In this document: positions 6,300 to 8,973 of the stretch, in pieces
Layout: each line of letters starts with the position of its first letter
Numbering within the stretch: position 1 is the first letter of the stretch
NCBI GenBank assembly: GCA_026396335.1
Contig: JAPLWZ010000043.1
Coordinates: forward strand, 1-8,973
Length of the DNA stretch: 8,973 nt
Reading direction: 5' to 3'
Source: Microcaldota archaeon
Lineage (GTDB): Archaea > Micrarchaeota > Micrarchaeia > Anstonellales > Anstonellaceae
Notes under the pieces: generated by a model
Database searches by the model: none
The model's input: only the letters and a program-made list of their open reading frames with translations
What the model was told of the DNA's origin: nothing
Made by a program: the position numbers and the translations under genes

Positions 6300-6339
6300 C
6301 GGCTATTTCTCCTTCGAGTGGCCCTGTTGCTCAATTTCT

Positions 6340-8973
6340 TTACTTTCTCTCGCCGTATTCGCTCATGAATGCGAAGTACTCCTTGAGGTCGCGCGTCGTT
6401 ACTGAAGGACGACGTGTTTTTATTACAGTCATCACTCGTTCAGTGCTTAAGTTTGAACTCTTTCTGAGAACTTCAAATTTCGGCAGAGTCGGCTTCGAGG
6501 CTTGCGGCGTTTGCTTCAATCCTAAGAGCATCAGTATCTTGTCTACGAAGCTTATTCTCTGGATTGGCTGTGCAATAGATTCTTCTTGTTGTAGAGGCGC
6601 TTCAGGTACTTTCTTGCCCTGTAGTCTGTCGCGAACCAACTGCATCTTGACTTCCTGGCAAATACTTGTGATATCTGCCCCTGTAAATCCATCTGTAGCA
6701 GATGCAAGTTGATTCAAATCCAAGTCTCCCAAGAATTTTGCAAGGTTTGTTTTGAATACTTGCGCTCTTGCTGGCTCATCTGGCGGAGGTATGTAGACTA
6801 TCTTATCAAATCTTCCTGGTCTTAGGATTGCTGAGTCCATCTCCGATGGCTTGTTCGTTGCACCCACTATCATGACGTTGTTAAGCTCTTTTACGCCGTC
6901 TAGCTCTTGAAGAAGTTCGGTAAGAATTCCGCCCCGGTATTTGTCACGGCTGGGGGCTAACGCTTCAATTTCATCTATAAATATCAGTGCTGGGGCGTTC
7001 TCCCGTGCGCGGTTGAATACTTCCTTAACATACGAGGCAGGGTCTCTGTTTTTTCCTCCTGTCAATTCTGCTCCTGAAATCATGAGGAAGTTGGCATTCA
7101 GCTCGTTCGCTGCCGCTTTCACAATCATTGTCTTTCCGCAGCCTGGCGGGCCGAAGAGAAGCAATCCTTTCGACGGCTTGACATCCATCTCTTTCATCAA
7201 ATCTGCATGCAATAACGGATATTCAATCGCTTCGCGAAGGATTTTGTGGACATCTTCCAAACCTGCAACATCCTCCCATCGTACTCCTTTCTCATCAGGC
7301 TTTTTCTCTTCTGCTTCAGAGCGCCGTTCGTAATCCTTTCTGAATGTGCTATAACTCTCTATCTGACTGAGTGACACTGATGGTTTTATTCTTTTTATTA
7401 CGTCGAGCAAGTGCTTAGTGGTTATCTGAATAACCACTCCTGCTTTTGATGCTGCCCTTGCAGTCGTGATAGACGCTTCGGTGCAGAGGTTCTTGATGTC
7501 TGCACCAGAATACCTCTCAGTCATGGACGCTAGTTTATCGTAATCTATAGCATCTTCTTTTGGCAGCTTGCTAAGGTGGACTTTGAAAATAGCTTTTCTT
7601 GCATTGAAATCAGGCAGCGGCATGTAGATTATCTTGTCGAACCTCCCTGGCCTCATAAGCGCAGAATCAAGTTGCTCCGGCATGTTAGTTGCGCCTACAA
7701 ATATTACTGGTTTCTTAGGTCTTGCTGCAAAACCATCTAGCTCTTGGAGAAGAACACTCATTACTCTTGGTGCTACATCGTCACCAGTATAAGAATCACG
7801 TTTCTTGCCAATAGAATCTATCTCGTCAAAGAATAAAAGGAATGGTGCACCTTTTCTTGCAATCTCGAATACTTCTGCGAGGTTCTTTTCAGATTCGCCA
7901 TACCATTCTGATAGCAAATCAGAACATTTTACATATCTAAATCCAACGTCCAGCTCATTTGCCAGAGCACGCATGAGCATAGTCTTGCCCGTGCCAGGGG
8001 GGCCAAATAGCAATATCCCTTTCGGCGGTTTAATGCCATATGTGTAGAGATATTCTGGGTTTTTTATAGGGGTGATTATTGCAGCTTTTAGTTCATCTTT
8101 TACGTCTTCATAGCCACCAATATCAGAGAGCATTTCTGCACTGTCTTCTTGTGGGAGGTCTGCATCGCCGAATTTGCCAAAAGCCTTCTGCTTTGCACGC
8201 TGAATTGCTTTCTTTTCGCCAGACATCTTTATCCCCTGTGACTCCAGCACTGCAATTCCGGCGACTGAAAGGAAACAGTAGAAGAATGAAAGCGGCTCGG
8301 CAAGATTACCAAATGCAGGTGCCACAAAGAAATTCACTATTGGCACGAGGAAGAGCGCGCAGGCCGCAATTGTCTGTTTGTACTTGTAGTTAAGGTGTGC
8401 TGGCAGAAATCCTACGATGAAAAGTACGATCGCCCATACCGCTAACTGAACGATTGCTGAATCTTGTATTAGGAGTTTGAAAATATTCGAGCCGATTTTT
8501 TCAAGTGCCGGCATGAAATATTGCCAGCTTCCAACAAATGAAGCAACCGCTCCCCCTGCAGATGAAACAAGGTCCCCAATTCCAACCTCGGGCTGTCCTT
8601 TATTCTGCAGTTGCTCCATAGCTGGACCATAGATGTTTTGGTAATTGTTTGAAATTGTTATGAATGAAGAAGTTGGCTGTAGCCAGATGGTTGAAAGAAT
8701 CAAAACCATCAATATCGCAGGAATTGAAATGAATATGCTGCGGCTGCTTCCATACCTTAGAGCCGCAATCCCCAAAAGCAAAAACAGAAAACCTGATAGA
8801 AGCGAGAATGGGAATGGTGCGAACGGAGCCATGATTGCTACTTCTAAGAACGCAATAATGTCCCAATGATCTATTACTGTGAATAGAGTTATTGCTATGA
8901 CAATTAAGTAAACCCACGCCAATACGGGTGCCTGATATGCAATAGCTGGGAATGCCAATGCTATCCCGAATAA
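6340..8973 (-). CDS. Membrane-anchored tandem AAA+ ATPase (CDC48-class), 5' end outside window
   Basis: 877 codons are visible, and the frame is still open at the window edge. The TTG at 8958 lies inside hydrophobic sequence and is not a credible start; residues here are counted from it. About seven membrane helices fill 1-240 (near 11-30, 34-49, 50-68, 74-93, 168-188, 196-216, 222-238), with a likely outward loop at 94-165. A basic cytoplasmic linker follows. Module 1: Walker A GPPGTGKT 319-326, Walker B with D378/E379, sensor N425, arginine fingers R436/R439. Module 2: GPPGCGKT 603-610, D662/E663, N702, R713/R716. Both modules keep all catalytic residues. There is no CDC48 N-domain and no HExxH protease motif, so it is neither classical CDC48 nor FtsH. 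Likely role: ATP-driven remodelling or extraction of proteins at the membrane. Module 1 has an aromatic pore loop (EWYGESE), while module 2 has lost it (GGKNRDP). The C-terminal lid carries an insertion at about 785-838. Confidence 0.9.
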   Translation of the reverse strand, partial: LFGIALAFPAIAYQAPVLAWVYLIVIAITLFTVIDHWDIIAFLEVAIMAPFAPFPFSLLSGFLFLLLGIAALRYGSSRSIFISIPAILMVLILSTIWLQPTSSFITISNNYQNIYGPAMEQLQNKGQPEVGIGDLVSSAGGAVASFVGSWQYFMPALEKIGSNIFKLLIQDSAIVQLAVWAIVLFIVGFLPAHLNYKYKQTIAACALFLVPIVNFFVAPAFGNLAEPLSFFYCFLSVAGIAVLESQGIKMSGEKKAIQRAKQKAFGKFGDADLPQEDSAEMLSDIGGYEDVKDELKAAIITPIKNPEYLYTYGIKPPKGILLFGPPGTGKTMLMRALANELDVGFRYVKCSDLLSEWYGESEKNLAEVFEIARKGAPFLLFFDEIDSIGKKRDSYTGDDVAPRVMSVLLQELDGFAARPKKPVIFVGATNMPEQLDSALMRPGRFDKIIYMPLPDFNARKAIFKVHLSKLPKEDAIDYDKLASMTERYSGADIKNLCTEASITTARAASKAGVVIQITTKHLLDVIKRIKPSVSLSQIESYSTFRKDYERRSEAEEKKPDEKGVRWEDVAGLEDVHKILREAIEYPLLHADLMKEMDVKPSKGLLLFGPPGCGKTMIVKAAANELNANFLMISGAELTGGKNRDPASYVKEVFNRARENAPALIFIDEIEALAPSRDKYRGGILTELLQELDGVKELNNVMIVGATNKPSEMDSAILRPGRFDKIVYIPPPDEPARAQVFKTNLAKFLGDLDLNQLASATDGFTGADITSICQEVKMQLVRDRLQGKKVPEAPLQQEESIAQPIQRISFVDKILMLLGLKQTPQASKPTLPKFEVLRKSSNLSTERVMTVIKTRRPSVTTRDLKEYFAFMSEYGERK

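Larger units (their letters stand above)
5883..6339. other. Intergenic region, 457 bp, no protein gene
   Basis: No convincing protein-coding gene lies here. In transcription order it holds a TATA-like box, the candidate structured RNA, a T-run, another weak TATA-like sequence (ATTATAAA, 6157-6164), a small hairpin near 6124-6136, the AT-rich upstream region and TATA box of the S-layer gene, and its long leader. Within the leader, about 5953-5985 is a purine-rich stretch (GAAAAAGAAAGGATGAAAGG) that appears unstructured. Confidence 0.6.

Noticed and set aside
6365..8869. Plus-strand open frames opposite the AAA+ gene
   Set aside because: The opposite strand encodes conserved Walker A, Walker B and arginine-finger motifs throughout, and the antisense frames show no domain of their own.
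8956..8958. TTG at 8958 as the start of the AAA+ gene
   Set aside because: The frame stays open to the window edge and the residues before it (L-F-G-I-A) continue the hydrophobic segment, so the true start is outside the window.
6340..8973. FtsH-type membrane protease
   Set aside because: There is no HExxH zinc-protease motif after the AAA modules, and there are two AAA modules rather than one.
1..8973. CRISPR array, insertion sequence or integration site
   Set aside because: There are no regularly spaced direct repeats, no transposase or integrase motifs, and no tRNA end was seen on either strand.

Overview
The window looks archaeal. The largest well-recognised gene is an S-layer protein of the methanococcal MJ0822 type (S_layer_N / S_layer_C domains). 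Translation starts are preceded by GAGGT/AGGTGG Shine-Dalgarno sites, several genes have TATA boxes at archaeal spacing, and the AAA+ protein is of the CDC48 class. The small hypothetical envelope proteins would fit a DPANN-type archaeon or a relative of the methanogens, but the lineage cannot be fixed from this sequence alone.

All recognised genes are on the minus strand, so in transcription order the window reads from right to left. (1) 8973-6340: a polytopic membrane protein with two AAA+ ATPase modules, cut at its 5' end by the window edge. (2) 6339-5883: a 457-bp intergenic region with a TATA-preceded candidate structured RNA, then a strong TATA box, then a roughly 150-nt S-layer leader. 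That leader contains two interleaved inverted repeats, in pseudoknot or switch topology, ending one base before the Shine-Dalgarno site. (3) 5882-3057: the 941-aa S-layer protein. (4) 3056-2863: a hairpin plus U-tract terminator, a second hairpin with the same GAAA tetraloop, and the promoter of the next gene. (5) 2805-697: a 702-aa secreted/membrane protein of unknown function. (6) 578-78: a 166-aa single-pass membrane protein, also unknown, whose ectodomain resembles the C-terminal ectodomain of the 702-aa protein. (7) The first few codons of a possible further gene may run off the left edge.

The common theme is the cell envelope: the surface lattice protein, two Cys-containing exported proteins that seem to share a domain, and a membrane-anchored unfoldase-type ATPase. 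Each gene appears to have its own promoter, so this is a co-directional cluster rather than one tight operon. The AAA+ gene is visibly more AT-rich than the S-layer gene (about 45% against 58% GC in one sampled 60-bp line of each), probably reflecting codon bias of a very highly expressed S-layer gene.

The most interesting signals are the interleaved inverted repeats in front of the S-layer start, the apparent domain shared by the two unknown envelope proteins, and the unusual membrane-tethered double AAA+ protein with its modified second pore loop.
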